From NCBI GenBank assembly GCA_001051155.2, contig JYIP02000003.1, positions 310,001-374,000 of the forward strand: a stretch of 64,000 nucleotides of DNA, read 5' to 3'. Under the pieces are notes generated by a model, which saw only the letters and a program-made list of their open reading frames with translations, was not told where the DNA came from and did not search any database. The first letter of the stretch is position 1. Each line of letters begins with the position of its first letter. This document shows, in pieces, positions 46,292 to 56,625 of the stretch. The position numbers and the translations under genes are program-made. Origin of the DNA: Chrysoporthe austroafricana (Eukaryota; Ascomycota; Sordariomycetes; Diaporthales; Cryphonectriaceae).

Positions 46292-46416
46292 CTGTGCAGT
46301 GGCCGGGCGGTGGTGGTTGCAGGACCGTTGCTGTCTGGGGCGGCCGGTCGCGCGGTGGACAGGTTGTGGGTTAGGTTGTTCGAGGTTGAGGTTGTCGTGG
46401 GTCCCTCTTGGTCCAT
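42304..46416 (-). CDS. PBP1: Ataxin-2 / Pab1-binding protein Pbp1 homologue
   Basis: Best model: exons 46416-46202, 45800-45695, 45396-44783, 44734-42561 and 42500-42304, 3306 nt, 1101 residues. An N-terminal low-complexity part with a Ser tract precedes an Lsm-like fold (RPALDSFFNRVKEGQRVQL, TVNDGAEFEDIYANS). Then comes the LsmAD domain (WDQFAVNEKKFGVQSDYDEN, LYTTPLDRS, ARADRLARKIEG, AAEERLMDHVAQ). A PAM2-like motif (RLNPNTQEFRPNAQPF), for binding the MLLE domain of poly(A)-binding protein, lies in a long disordered Pro/Gln/Met-rich half. The last intron must end in AAG, with a TACTAAC branch site, to reach the real C-terminus. The protein acts in cytoplasmic mRNA-protein granules and poly(A) control. 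The first exon is the least certain part. Confidence 0.85.
46259..46296 (+). repeat. CTG/CAG microsatellite
   Basis: About 12 triplets with one interruption. Read on the minus strand in the proposed first coding exon of the Pbp1 homologue it encodes a Ser run (AGC); in the neighbouring frame it would be a Gln run. Confidence 0.85.
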
Positions 46417-48248
46417 CAATAATCCCACGCTGCGTGGTCGTAACAAAGTTGAACCCTGTCGCGACAACTAGCAGGCTAGTCTGGATTGAGGAATGGTGGG
46501 TGGTGGGCGGGCGGCGGAATTGGTGTGGTGTGAGTGGGCGGACAGGCAGTAGCCGATGATGGTTTTGGGCCTGCGCATGAACTGAACTGGACCGTACGGC
46601 GACAGCTCTCGTGCGAGAGAGGTGGACGACTGGCGGCAGTGCTGGGCCAGAAGCCTGCCAATTGGGCGGCAAGAATATGCTTAAGTACGTCGTCTGTCGG
46701 GGTGCGATGCGATGTTGCTTGTCCAGGTCAAATTAACAAACAAGAGAGGAAAAGCAAACCATTTAAAAAAATAAAAAAATAAAAATCAAGAGCCAACCAC
46801 AGACCCTAGCTGACAACAGTCACGGCAAGTCAGGCCCACCTCAAGAGACAAACAGGCCGCCGGGCATGCAGGCCTTGGCAATCAGCTCCCAGAAGCCGAC
46901 GCAGGACTATGCTGCCCAGAGCAGGGCACAAGGCAGAGCTGGCGCCACGGGGTTGGGGAACCCGGTTGCGTGCAGCGGCAGCGTCGTGTTCTTGGGAGTG
47001 GCCCAGGTGACACAGCAGGATTCTGGCCAACAAAGGTGTTTGTGGACAGGCACAATGGCTCCCCCCCCCTGCGGGCGTCTATTGTGTGCGTGCGTGCGTG
47101 TGTGTTTGTATGTGTGTGTGTCTCGTGTGCTGATTACTGTGGCTGCCGTGACAGTGACAGCCTTGTCGACATGAGGTTCGTGGAGCCTGCGTGGAGCCTG
47201 CGTACGGTCGTGACGGTCGTGTGTCGCAGGTCGGGACACGGTGAGAGGGAGGAGAGGGCGGAATGAGGTCGGGTCGCGCGGGGCGGGCGAGGGATGCAGT
47301 CGGGGCGTGCTCGTAGGCACGCCTTGCGGCGGTGGAGGGGGTAGGGAGGGCGCGCGAAGGTAAGGTGCGAGGACGGCGAGATGCTCGGTGCGCCTCTAGC
47401 GTAACCAGAGATCCGGCGTCCTAGTCGTCGACAGGGCAGAGCGCGCACAGCGTTGGTCGCGGGCTCGAGCAGCGGGCGACGAGGGGGAGAGGAGGAGGAA
47501 GGCCTGGCCAGGTCGACGCGGGCAAGAAGACACAGTCGGGGTCCAGCCTGGAGGCGGAGGCGGTCTGCGGTCTGCGGTCTGGAGGAGGGGGAGAAGGCAG
47601 ATAAAACGAAACCCTGGAACGGTCAACACTCCAACTGATGCTGCTCCCTCGAACGCTTATCCTCCTCGGAGAGGAGGAGGCAAGGCGGGAGGGGGGGAAA
47701 GAGGGGGTAGAGGACGGAGACGGGGGAGAAGAGGGAAGAGCCTCTGCTGTTTCTCGTAGACCCGGTCTGGTCGTGGGCGGTCGTGGGTGGTGGCGCGTGG
47801 TGGTGTGTGGTGGTGGTGGTGGTGGTTGAGAAAGAGGGGAGGAAACAAAATCACCGCCAGAGCTGGGTCCAGGTCCAGGCCAGGTCGTCGGGTACGGCAC
47901 TACCCAGTACGGCACACAACACACTCCCGGCTGCCACTACTAGGGTTAGTACGTACAGTGGGTACGGCGCAGCAGGGCACGCCAGGCACGGGCACGCAGG
48001 CACGGCAGAGGAGCTCTCTGCTCTGTCTGGGAGGTCCAGGGGCGGCAGCAGGGCAGGGACGGGGCAGGACTGCTAGCACACTCCAGCGCTCCAGGCGTGC
48101 CAGGGGCGAGGACAGGATAGCGGCGCGGGCGGGTGGACACCCGCACTGCTGGACCAACCAGAGGGGAGGCCGCAGGCTGGGGAAGCAGGGGTTAGGCCTG
48201 ATGGGGGAAGGCACTGCCTGTAGCTCCGGGTGGGGCGTCAGGGCACGC

Positions 48249-48313
48249 ACCCAGCAACCCAGCACCCAGCGCCCAGCACCCAGTCAGTACCCAGTTACCC
48301 AGTACCCAGTAGG
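48249..48313 (+). repeat. Imperfect ACCCAG(T/C) tandem array
   Basis: CACCCAGC and TACCCAGT units repeat about eight times with small variations. It is not telomeric, since the unit differs from TTAGGG. Confidence 0.8.
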
Positions 48314-48858
48314 GGCCTGGCTGTCAGGTGCGGTGTGGAGAGCCCTCTGATATCGGCTGTGATATCATGGCCTCAGTCAGTATTGCCTCCTGGATGCCAC
48401 ATGTTCTTTTTGCTCTGTGTGAGAAACATGAACGGTTTTTTCTTTTCTTTTTTTTTTCTTTTTTTTTTTTGGGGGGGGGGGTTTCAAAAACAACAAAGTA
48501 ATAGAAAACAAAATCCTGTCGATCCCATCCCCTGCTGTAAGATCGATCTGATCATGTCATCATGTTCTGCTTTCTTCAGGGCTGGGCGCTGCTCGTGGCC
48601 AGCTGGTGGTGGGCCCTCGACATGTACGGACGTATACGATATCCATCGCCGCCTTCCCAGCACCAGCGATGGAGCATCATGTCTCAGGTCGCTAAGTATA
48701 GCGCGGCACGGTCCCTCCCCTCGATTGACTGTGAGCTATGGGCCCCTCAGGGTGATGACGTATGTGAAGAATACAGGTCTTGCCTTGGTCCCGAGGAGCA
48801 TGGCCGTTGACGCACCTCGTGGCTTGCAACCTGGTACGGAAGCACATACATACACGCA

Positions 48859-48859
48859 T

Positions 48860-48887
<28 letters not shown>
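48859..48887 (+). repeat. CA dinucleotide microsatellite
   Basis: About 14 CA units in an otherwise GC-rich non-coding region. Confidence 0.9.
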
Positions 48888-48891
<4 letters not shown>

Positions 48892-49752
48892 CTCCTGAGG
48901 TGCCTGCGGTGGATCAGCCCACGCCGGCGAGACGGCTGGCTCGTCAGCTGCGTCTCCAGCCAGCCTAGCTGCTGCGTAGCTCCCGACGTCGCGCTGGGGG
49001 CCGCCACCAGTCCCGTGAAGCTTGCTTGGCGCCGGGCGGGTTCTCGGGTCAGATTTCCAGCTCGATCCTCCTCTGCATGAGGGGGAAAAAGGGGGGGGGG
49101 GAAGGCCGCCAGCACCATCGCAGGCTCACAGGCACGCAAGCACGCAAACACGCAACACGCAGCGCACGGCAGGTAAGGTTTGCAGGGCCTCCTGATTTCT
49201 GTATTTCTCCGGCTGTCGGTTGTCGACGTTGCCGCACGGGAGATCAGCGCTACCCCTGGCCTCACATCATCCAACGTCACTTTTCAGACCGAGCCTCGTC
49301 GGATCGTCGTCGGCTCGTCGTGGGGAGGCAGCCTCACTCGGTCTTGTCCTTTGCCTCGCTACCCTCCAGGGAGCAGTCTCTGAGGAGGAAGACTCGCGCC
49401 ATGAGCTGTCGGATCGGCCTGTCGTCTAGCTTCTCACAACATCCCCCTGCCGAAGGAGTTTGTCTGCCGTGCTCCCTCGTGCAGGCTTCCGTCTCACGGG
49501 TTCACGGCAGGGACATCAACCATAGTCTGCATAACACTAGCAGACCGCTAGCTACATGTCTGGACTGGACTGGGCTGGGCTGGGCTGGACTCCAGGAGCC
49601 TGGGCTGCCTTGAGCGCAAGATTCTTAGGGACGACGATGCATCTGGATCGTGGGCATAGAGATGCCAGTGCTGACAAGACAAGCTTCTGTACAGCAGTAT
49701 ATCAGCTATCAGCGGCGCCGAACCCATCCCCCAGGTCCTGACCTGGCCCGTC

Positions 49753-51111
49753 TCACCCCTCCTGGGAGAGGCCAGCAGGATGGGAGCTCTGCTCTGGGTG
49801 GTGCGCCTTGTAATACCCGTACCCGGCCCCAACCAGCCCCGCGAGAGGCCTCAGCAGCGCCGGCGCGTGGAACCTGGCATGCGCGCGCGTGAACCGGGGC
49901 ATCACCGCCCGGGGCGAGTCCTCCGTGAAGAACCAGGCCCGCAGCATGTCGTCCGTCAGCCTGGCGTACCGGCCGGCGCGCGCCGACAGCTCCGCCTCGT
50001 AGGCCGCGACCTCGCCATCCAGCCGGCCCGCGTCCTCGCCCGCCGCCTGGACCGCCCTGGCGAGCCGCATCGCATCCTCCATGCCCACGTTGACGCCCTC
50101 GCCCGCGAACGGCGTCATCAGGTGCGCCGCGTCGCCGACGGCCGTGACGCCGCGCCTGTGGGTCCACCGGAACCCCACCGGAAGCATCATCAGGCTCCGC
50201 GGCGACGTGTACGCCGAGCACTTGGAGACCGCATCCCGGATCAGCGGGTGCCAGTCCTTCAGCCTCTCCAGCATCGCCGCCTTGGTCTCCTCCAGGTCCG
50301 TCGAGTCGAACCCGCACCGGGCCCTGTCGAACACCCACCCCTCGTCCTCGGCCCGGTAGTTGACGTAGATGAAGATGCTCCCGTCGCCCATCTGCTGCAG
50401 CGTCACCTTGTGCCCGTCGCGGTGCGCGAACAGGCTGCCGCGGTTGACGGCCCTGTACACCTCGGGCGCCGCCCTCTCGGGGTCCAGGAGGCGCAGCTCG
50501 TGGCACACGACGCCCGAGAAGGACGGCCTGGTGCTGCTCAGCGCGCCGCTCCGAACCTTGCTCCACGCCCCGTCCGCGCCCACGACGAGGTCGAAGCCCG
50601 CCGCCGTCTCCGTCCGCGTGGCGCCGTCCTCCCCTGTGACCTCGAACACGAGCTGGTGGCCCCTCGGCGCGCCCTCCGCCGCCGCCGGCAGCACCTCCCT
50701 CAGCTTCCACCCCCACCGGATCCAGCCCGCGGGGACGCTCTCGGCCAGCAGCTCCCGCAGGGCCGGCCGGTCGATCTCGGGCCGCTGGCCCCCGAGGTGC
50801 TCGCCCGCCTTGTCCGGCGACTCGCTCGGCCTCACCTGCATGTAGATGTTGAGGTCCTTGTCGGCGATCTTCAGGGACTCGCCGTCATACCGTGCGTGCT
50901 TGAGAAACTCGCCCGTCAGGCCCGCGTCCTCGAGCGCGGCGAGGCCTGTCGCGGTGTGAAGGTCGAGCGTCCCGCCCTGCGAGCGGTAGTTGGGCGAGAC
51001 GTCCGCCTCGAAGATGGTGACGGCTGCTGAGGGACATTTGAGGTGGAGCAGCCGCGCGAGCGTGCAGCCTACCGGGCCGGCGCCGACGATGGCGATGTTC
51101 AGGTGTGGCAT
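49753..51111 (-). CDS. FAD-dependent monooxygenase, TetX/PHBH-like
   Basis: An intronless frame of 452 residues. The N-terminus IAIVGAGPVGCTLARLLHLK is the GxGxxG FAD fold, ending in an acidic FEAD for the ribose. A mid-protein DLVVGADGAWSKVR is the DG motif that contacts both FAD and NAD(P)H. GDAAHLMTPFAGEGVNVGMEDA is the GD motif binding the ribityl chain. All are in the order of group A flavoprotein hydroxylases, and the length is normal. The coding sequence is very GC-rich. Such enzymes hydroxylate or epoxidise aromatic or polyketide substrates, or inactivate tetracycline-like compounds; the substrate here cannot be told. The gene is intact and lies about 1 kb from the broken megasynthase pieces, so it may have been a tailoring gene of that lost cluster. 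Confidence 0.9.
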   Translation of the reverse strand: MPHLNIAIVGAGPVGCTLARLLHLKCPSAAVTIFEADVSPNYRSQGGTLDLHTATGLAALEDAGLTGEFLKHARYDGESLKIADKDLNIYMQVRPSESPDKAGEHLGGQRPEIDRPALRELLAESVPAGWIRWGWKLREVLPAAAEGAPRGHQLVFEVTGEDGATRTETAAGFDLVVGADGAWSKVRSGALSSTRPSFSGVVCHELRLLDPERAAPEVYRAVNRGSLFAHRDGHKVTLQQMGDGSIFIYVNYRAEDEGWVFDRARCGFDSTDLEETKAAMLERLKDWHPLIRDAVSKCSAYTSPRSLMMLPVGFRWTHRRGVTAVGDAAHLMTPFAGEGVNVGMEDAMRLARAVQAAGEDAGRLDGEVAAYEAELSARAGRYARLTDDMLRAWFFTEDSPRAVMPRFTRAHARFHAPALLRPLAGLVGAGYGYYKAHHPEQSSHPAGLSQEG

Positions 51112-52195
51112 GATGACTTGCGGAAAGGCAAATGAAATGGATGGGAGACAGTGAATTGCTTGGGCTGTTTGTCCTCCGCCAGACTAGTCGCCGGTGGGCC
51201 AGTCCTTATTTATACATAGACGAAAACGGGATCTAGCAAAGCATTGACAGAGGTAGCCCATGGATCATCCGACGTGTGCGCACCATGCCCTCGACCGGGC
51301 CGCGTACTCGACCTGGCCGTCTGGTTGACCAATAGAGGCTGTGTGTAGATGCATATCCATCTCGTGAGCTTAACAGTGCGGGGGGCTTGGGCATGCCGCA
51401 TTGCAGCCTTCATCTTTCAGCTGGCCCAGGGCTCGACCGTAGCCATATCCACAAGCCAGGACTTTTTCGAAAGAAAGAGCCAAATAAGGAAAGCAGGGAG
51501 CTCGGTCATTCTCGTGAAGGCCGCTGGAGATCGACATGTAGGATCCGCTGCTGAGGCTGAGCCGCGGAGGTGGGTCGGGCATTGAGAAGATGTCCGTTCC
51601 GGGCATTGGCAAAAAATCCGCCAGGCCGCCAGGCGTAGACTTCTTTTCGTCATCATCGCCTACCGTGGGCTGGAGTGCATTTTCACGGCAGACTACCTTT
51701 TTCTTGACCTCGCAGTTAAGTTCGCTCCTGTACCTACTATGCGTACATCTAAGAAACTGCGAATACGCATAGGCCTCCTTTTGTTAGAGAATGCTTTTCT
51801 CGTTCAAGACACGCTTATGGGGTTATGAGGGTCCTGCGCTCGATGTAGAGGCTGTGCTACCGCGTAGTACGTTTTGCTGTGCCGACTGCCGGCGCTTTTG
51901 AAGACTTTCCTCTTTCGGCTACAACGAATCTTCTCGTTCATCCGAAACAAATTTTGTAGCCAAAATTCATACAACTGTATCGAAAGGTAGCTAAGTAGGT
52001 ACGAGACAATACGACAAGGTCTTCCTGAGGGGAACGTATCCAAGCAGAGTAAAGCTGTGTCAGCCCATGTGCTAGGCAACGAAGCTGGCCCAGGCATATC
52101 AAAGTACGCACTTCTAAGGTTCTGCTGTTCCCTATACTATGGATTAAATTCTCAGGATTGTGAGGTCTCGACAGGTCTGCGACTGCTTAAGCAAG
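51112..52195. other. Intergenic, no gene seen
   Basis: Contains the promoter of the FAD monooxygenase near 51112. Otherwise nothing recognised. Confidence 0.5.
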
Positions 52196-52670
52196 CTACA
52201 TAAGTAGAGATTTAAAGAGTACTCTTACATATTTGCGTTCTACAATGAAATCTTCAAACACATCTATACTGTACCTCTTATTCCTTAGACTCCCCCACCA
52301 TTGCTGCGCATCGTCTGCCGTCTTCGTGTGCCCGAGCCCCTCAGCCTCGTCAAGGTGCATATTCACCATCGTCTGGCAGACAGCCTTGCCCAGCTCCCAC
52401 GAGCCACAGATATACAACCTTGCGCCGGCTCGCCACAGCCCTTCCACAGCTCCGCGCTGTAGAGGTCGTCCCTGCCGGGCTCCCGGCAGCCGTAGAACAG
52501 GAAGGCCAGAGATACCTCGTGGCCGATGCCAATCTTGGCGGCACCCTCCTGGATGAAGCCGCGGAAGGGCGCAATGCCAGAACCGGCCCCTGCCATGACA
52601 ATAGGGGTCGTTTGCGGGCCGGCAGGGAGGTGGAACGCAGCATATCCTCTCGGCCCTCTGGCTTTGAACC
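52196..52670 (-). pseudogene. C-terminal NADPH-binding piece of a P450 reductase (P450-CPR fusion type)
   Basis: The first part reads AAFHLPAGPQTTPIVMAGAG then SGIAPFRGFIQEGAAKIG and LAFLFYGCREPGRDDLYSAE, the nucleotide-binding fold of diflavin reductases. The wording is close to self-sufficient CYP505-type fusions. After about LYSAELWKGC the frame changes. The middle helix region is missing, and the reading resumes as RAGARLYICGSWELGKAVCQ to RNKRYSIDVFEDF. An internal deletion plus a frameshift is therefore clear. Upstream of about 52670 no FMN or P450 domain follows; instead, a PKS piece begins on the other strand within about 60 bp. Function is lost. Confidence 0.78.
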
Positions 52671-52729
52671 CAACTCAGAGCCGTGGCCATCTCGTAGTTG
52701 TGGGAGGGCACAGGGCAGCTGTGAGTGAT

Positions 52730-53863
52730 GTGGCAGCCGAGACGCGCGAAATGCTCAGCCCGCGATATGAAACCATCACCCGGGTGGACTCGCTGGAGGA
52801 GCTTAATACGCGGGGCCTAGCCCCTGGCAGCTCCGTGCTGTCCCTCGCGGAGCTCGACCAGCAGTTCCTCGAGAACCGCAACGAAGCCAAGCTGGAATCC
52901 CTCAAGACGCTCTGGCGGAACGGCCGCAGCATCCTCTATGCCATGCTCGGCCGCCGGCGGCTACAGGTGGACCCGCGATTCATCGAGTTGCTCGCCGCCG
53001 AAGGCGCAACTGTCAAGGTCATGTCCGTCGACCTGACGCAGCGCGACTGGCTGTATGCGTGCTACGATGCCGTCCGTGCCGAGATGCGTCCCATCGCAGG
53101 CGTGGCCAACGGCGCCCTGGTGCTTGCAGACTCGCTATTCGATGCCCTCGACTTCGAGTTGCTGGACCGGACTGCCCAGCCCAAGGTCGAGGGCAGCCTG
53201 CTGCTCGACGAGCTGTTCTACGACAGCCCCCTAGATTTCTTCATCCTGTTCACCTCGGCCGTGTGCGTCTCAGGCAACGCCGACCAGTCAGCCTACATCA
53301 TGGCTAACGCCGTCATAGCCTCGCTGGCAGCGTAGCGGCAAGACTTGCGTGGCCTGGCGGCATCCGACATCGCCCTCGCCGCGGTGGCACGCCTGGGCCA
53401 CTTCGAGCATACCGACTGCCTCGATAAAGGCTACTTCACGAAGATAAGCTACCAGGACAGCTCTGAACATGACTTCCACCGGTTATTCGCCGAAGCTGTG
53501 CTCGCAGGCCAACCCGAAAATGCCGCCCTTGGCTCCTCTCAGATCGGGAGCAACCTGGCACCTGTCCGCAAAACACCCTACATCCAGGCACAGTTGCGTG
53601 AGGACCCCAGATTCAGTCACTTCATGCTGCCTGATGCGTCTGCACTAGGCAGACAGGGTGGGAACAGCGGGAGCGGCAAAACGGCGCGTCCAGAGGTCCG
53701 ACTCGCAGCGGCCAAGTCTCTCGAGGAAACGCGCGCCGTGGCGCAGGATGCCTTTGTCGAGAGGCTGAAGCGGATTCTCATGATCCCGTAGGACGAGTCC
53801 CTGAACGAGAGCATCACCCTCGTGGGGTAGAGAGTGGACTCCAAGAAGCAATACCCAACTAGG
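52730..53863 (+). pseudogene. PKS (PKS-NRPS type) ketoreductase-ACP fragment
   Basis: The frame reads as a structural/catalytic KR C-terminal half of a fungal reducing PKS: TVLSL-like SSVLSLAELDQ, VDPRFIELLAAEGATVKVMS, MRPIAGVANGALVLADSLF, QPKVEGSLLLDELFYDSPLD, SAVCVSGNADQSAYIMANA. A post-KR linker (FAEAVLAG, FSHFML) and the start of an ACP (DAFVERLKRILMIP) follow. The core Rossmann GxGxxG of the KR is missing between GRSILYAMLG and RRRLQVDPRF, an in-frame deletion. Three TAG codons interrupt at 53333, 53789 and 53828, all where Gln fits. The ACP serine region survives as RVDS, mutated from the usual GVDS, and the frame ends at 53863. It is a dead, internally deleted remnant. Confidence 0.85.
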
Positions 53864-54935
53864 TAGGGTTTAGGATCGTGAACAGCGCATGTAGTTCGAA
53901 AACTGCCTCGATAAGGAAACGTAAGCTAGTCCCAATCGATGCTACCAGCGTAAGCGTACTACGGTGTAGGGTGACCAACCAAAGTCGAGCATGTGCTGAA
54001 TGCATTCCCGTTTGGGTAACCAGTACCGCAAACTGGGGTTGGACTGCAGCTTATTGGACGGTTTGTCGCACGGTACGCGGTGAATCGCTCAGGGCACCTG
54101 GCGCCATTGCGAGCCAACACCCCCACCCCAGAGGATCGTAGCAATCTGCAGCGCTATCATGTTGGTACTAATGTAAACAAATAGATTGTAAATGGGGGCA
54201 GTGGTCGCAGTCGTTCCAGTTCCGCTCTCGCCTACAGCTCCCAATGCGATGAATCTCGGAGTGAGAACGAGACTGAGATGACGTGACTTGAACACTGCCG
54301 ATTTTAGCGACCTTCCTGCATACTAAAGGACGCGTATTGCCTCCAGTTTTCTCTTCCTAGCGGACCTATGCTGCTCCATCTCCCCGTGTGATTATAATTT
54401 ATATTATGATAGACCTGTGGTACAAGGCTACGCTAGTATCAGCGTCTCACACAGAGCGAGCGCTACGTAGATCGGACTCGGTGGAGACAGTTCTACATAT
54501 TGGTATATTTATTGCATCGTGTAACTAAGCAGCACGGTGCTTTGAAAATTTACACATAATTATGTATAATAATTACTCGTATGTCTGTTCCTAACAAACA
54601 TGGCCTGCTTGTTGCAAAGAAGGACAGGACGACTACGGTTGTGTGGAATCTGATTGATGTACTATTCCAATCTAACAGATGATTATACAAATCAAGGCTT
54701 CTATAAATCGCAAAATCTAAACCACAAACTCCTAACCACATCCTTCTACGGCTGCTGCCGTTGTGCCGAAGATCTTCACCATGAGCAAGATGTTGAAAGG
54801 CAACCAGCACAGATGCCCCTGGACGTCCTACACCTAACCCAACACAGACTCGTGTGCCTCATAAGGGATTTCACCGGAGCATTGGGCACAACCTCACTCA
54901 GAACTTGCCGACCCACTTGAATGTCAGTCAGCATC
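53864..54935. other. Intergenic, no gene seen
   Basis: The gap between the KR-ACP remnant and the membrane protein gene. Rest of the ACP and any C domain are absent. Confidence 0.5.
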
Positions 54936-55821
54936 TTATGCAGCAGGCGACAGCACGATGTCGGCATTCGTATCTCGCGACCCGATGGCTTCTTTGTCAT
55001 GTTCCTCTTTCGGCATGGGTACGAGGAATGCGGAAGACAGACAGATGGTGATAGTGATGATTTCCATGAGGATGCCCATACAAAGGTAAATAGTGTTGCT
55101 ACCGTAGAGAGAGTCGTACTTTGTCTCGCCAGTAAAGTCGCCCAGGGCCCCATAGAGAAGACGCACGAACACGAAGGGACAAGCAAGCCCAACAGTAATA
55201 AGGATGCGCGTCTCGGTTCCAAGGGAGACTCGCTTGGCAGGATGACGTACTACGTCGAGAACCACATAGAAGAAGGCCACGAACATCAGTCCGTAGCCGG
55301 CAAGGAAGAGGGCCAGCGCTCCCCTCATGAGGCCATTGATGTGAACATCGTCGGTGGTGGCAGCGTCGTCGAGGGCACGGGTGGTGCCAACGATGCCGAT
55401 GATAAGACCAGTGAGTGAAAGGAGTGATATGGAGATGAATGCTTTCGGCGGGATGCTGTGCGTGATTTTGTTTCTGTTTGCGTGCCTTCATGTCAGAAGA
55501 TCCGAGGACAAGTCATGAGAATGTGCTGCTTGGGATGACTTACACCCGGCCTACTAGCGCAACACATGTCAGCATCAGAGGGGCAAGGCCCATCAACTCG
55601 CAGACGATAACGGCGACATAGATATTGAGGGACGGATGCGACAGAGAGATGAAGTAGGAAATGTCTCCAGAAACCCGGAGCGCAGAGAGGGTCGCGATGA
55701 AGCGCCACGTGCCAGCCGACTTCATGCCATGATGGAAGCAGAGAAACAGGGCCAAGAAGAGCGATGGCACGAAGAAGATGAACTGGAGGATCGTGATACC
55801 CGTACGGTATGATACAGCCAT
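54936..55821 (-). CDS. Seven-TM fungal membrane protein, DUF7702-like
   Basis: Two exons, 55821-55544 and 55473-54936, with a 70-bp intron, encode 271 residues. The N-terminus SYRTGITILQFIFFVPSLFL and the following LCFHHGMKSAGTWRF are typical of a fungal family of uncharacterised integral membrane proteins (DUF7702). About seven hydrophobic segments can be counted, e.g. PLMLTCVALVGRV, ALFLAGYGLMFVAFFYVVLD and YLCMGILMEIITITICLSSA. The tail is polar and charged. No catalytic motif is seen, and function is unknown. It is intact although it sits between two dead megasynthase pieces on the opposite strand. It may have been inserted there by the rearrangement that broke the cluster. Confidence 0.78.
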
Positions 55822-56625
55822 GGTGGAGGCGCTTGCTCGATGGCAAGTTCAAAGGCGTTCGCTATACGGGATCGAGATATCAAGTTGGGCTGCCATCTCG
55901 ATAATAAAGGCCACAGACTGCAGCTACATGCTGCATACCGTGTTTGGACTAGCGTGGTGACAACATGTACTCGGCAAAGACCGACTGTAAGATACAGATA
56001 CGATAAAATGGCCAACATGGCCAGCTGATACGTTCGAAACCACAAGCTAAACCCTATTTGAAACGACATTAAGGGACAAGAAATAAAATTGGGAAGATCA
56101 ATTGAGCATATATAATTTAATACATATGAAATACGTGTTAGAGTTAAAGAGGAAGTAAAATGGATACCTTTGAACAATAAAAACTCGAACACTTGTATGT
56201 GTTACTCTACGCCTGGTTACCCTTTAGGATTATGGTTACCAGGGCCGAAGATGGTATTTTACTAACAGTACCGTAATATCACGGTGCCGTCCTGCGTAGA
56301 TGTAAGCCACGTCGTTAGCCACGAACGTACATTCCTTCCTGTTCTTTGAGTACGGCAGTGCAACATGGCTAGGGGTGATTCCTACACAATTCCAACTGCC
56401 ACTAGCAACAGATTGCCGTGTTAGGAATTCAAGTTGTCGCCGTATTGTGTCGTAGACACCGCATAAATCGCTCACGAGGCCTCGAACCTTGCAGTGTGGC
56501 GATGTCTACACTTCGTAATGCGCAGAAGCTCAGAGTCCCAGTGACATAGTACACCGCATCTCGATCATGGGCTCGCGCCAAGCGAGGCCACCGTCGTCGT
56601 CTCGGTCTAGCTCTGTAATAGCGCG
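55822..56625. other. Intergenic
   Basis: Promoter side of the DUF7702-like gene. AT-rich around 56080-56170. No C domain or N-terminal A domain that should precede the NRPS fragment is found. Confidence 0.5.

Larger units (their letters stand above)
46417..49752. other. Long GC-rich, microsatellite-rich region without recognised genes
   Basis: More than 3 kb upstream of the Pbp1 homologue with no family match on either strand, although many GC-driven open frames exist. It contains GT-rich tracts (47085-47125), GGT/GTG repeats (47790-47826), an ACCCAGT-type tandem array, T and G homopolymers (48435-48481) and a CA array. It presumably holds the Pbp1 promoter and a long leader. Confidence 0.5.

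Noticed and set aside
45842..46672. 276-codon minus-strand frame with a poly-Gln run as a separate gene
   Set aside because: It overlaps the first exon region of the ataxin-2 homologue. The frame that joins the Lsm exon with good splice sites from an ATG (46416) is the poly-Ser frame, so the Gln frame is kept only as an alternative.
48249..48313. Possible interstitial telomeric repeat
   Set aside because: The unit is ACCCAG(T/C), not the fungal TTAGGG/CCCTAA.
49709..51030. Long open frames of 416 and 335 codons overlapping the FAD monooxygenase
   Set aside because: They are alternative-frame shadows of the GC-rich monooxygenase gene, with Arg/Ala/Pro-biased products and no motif.
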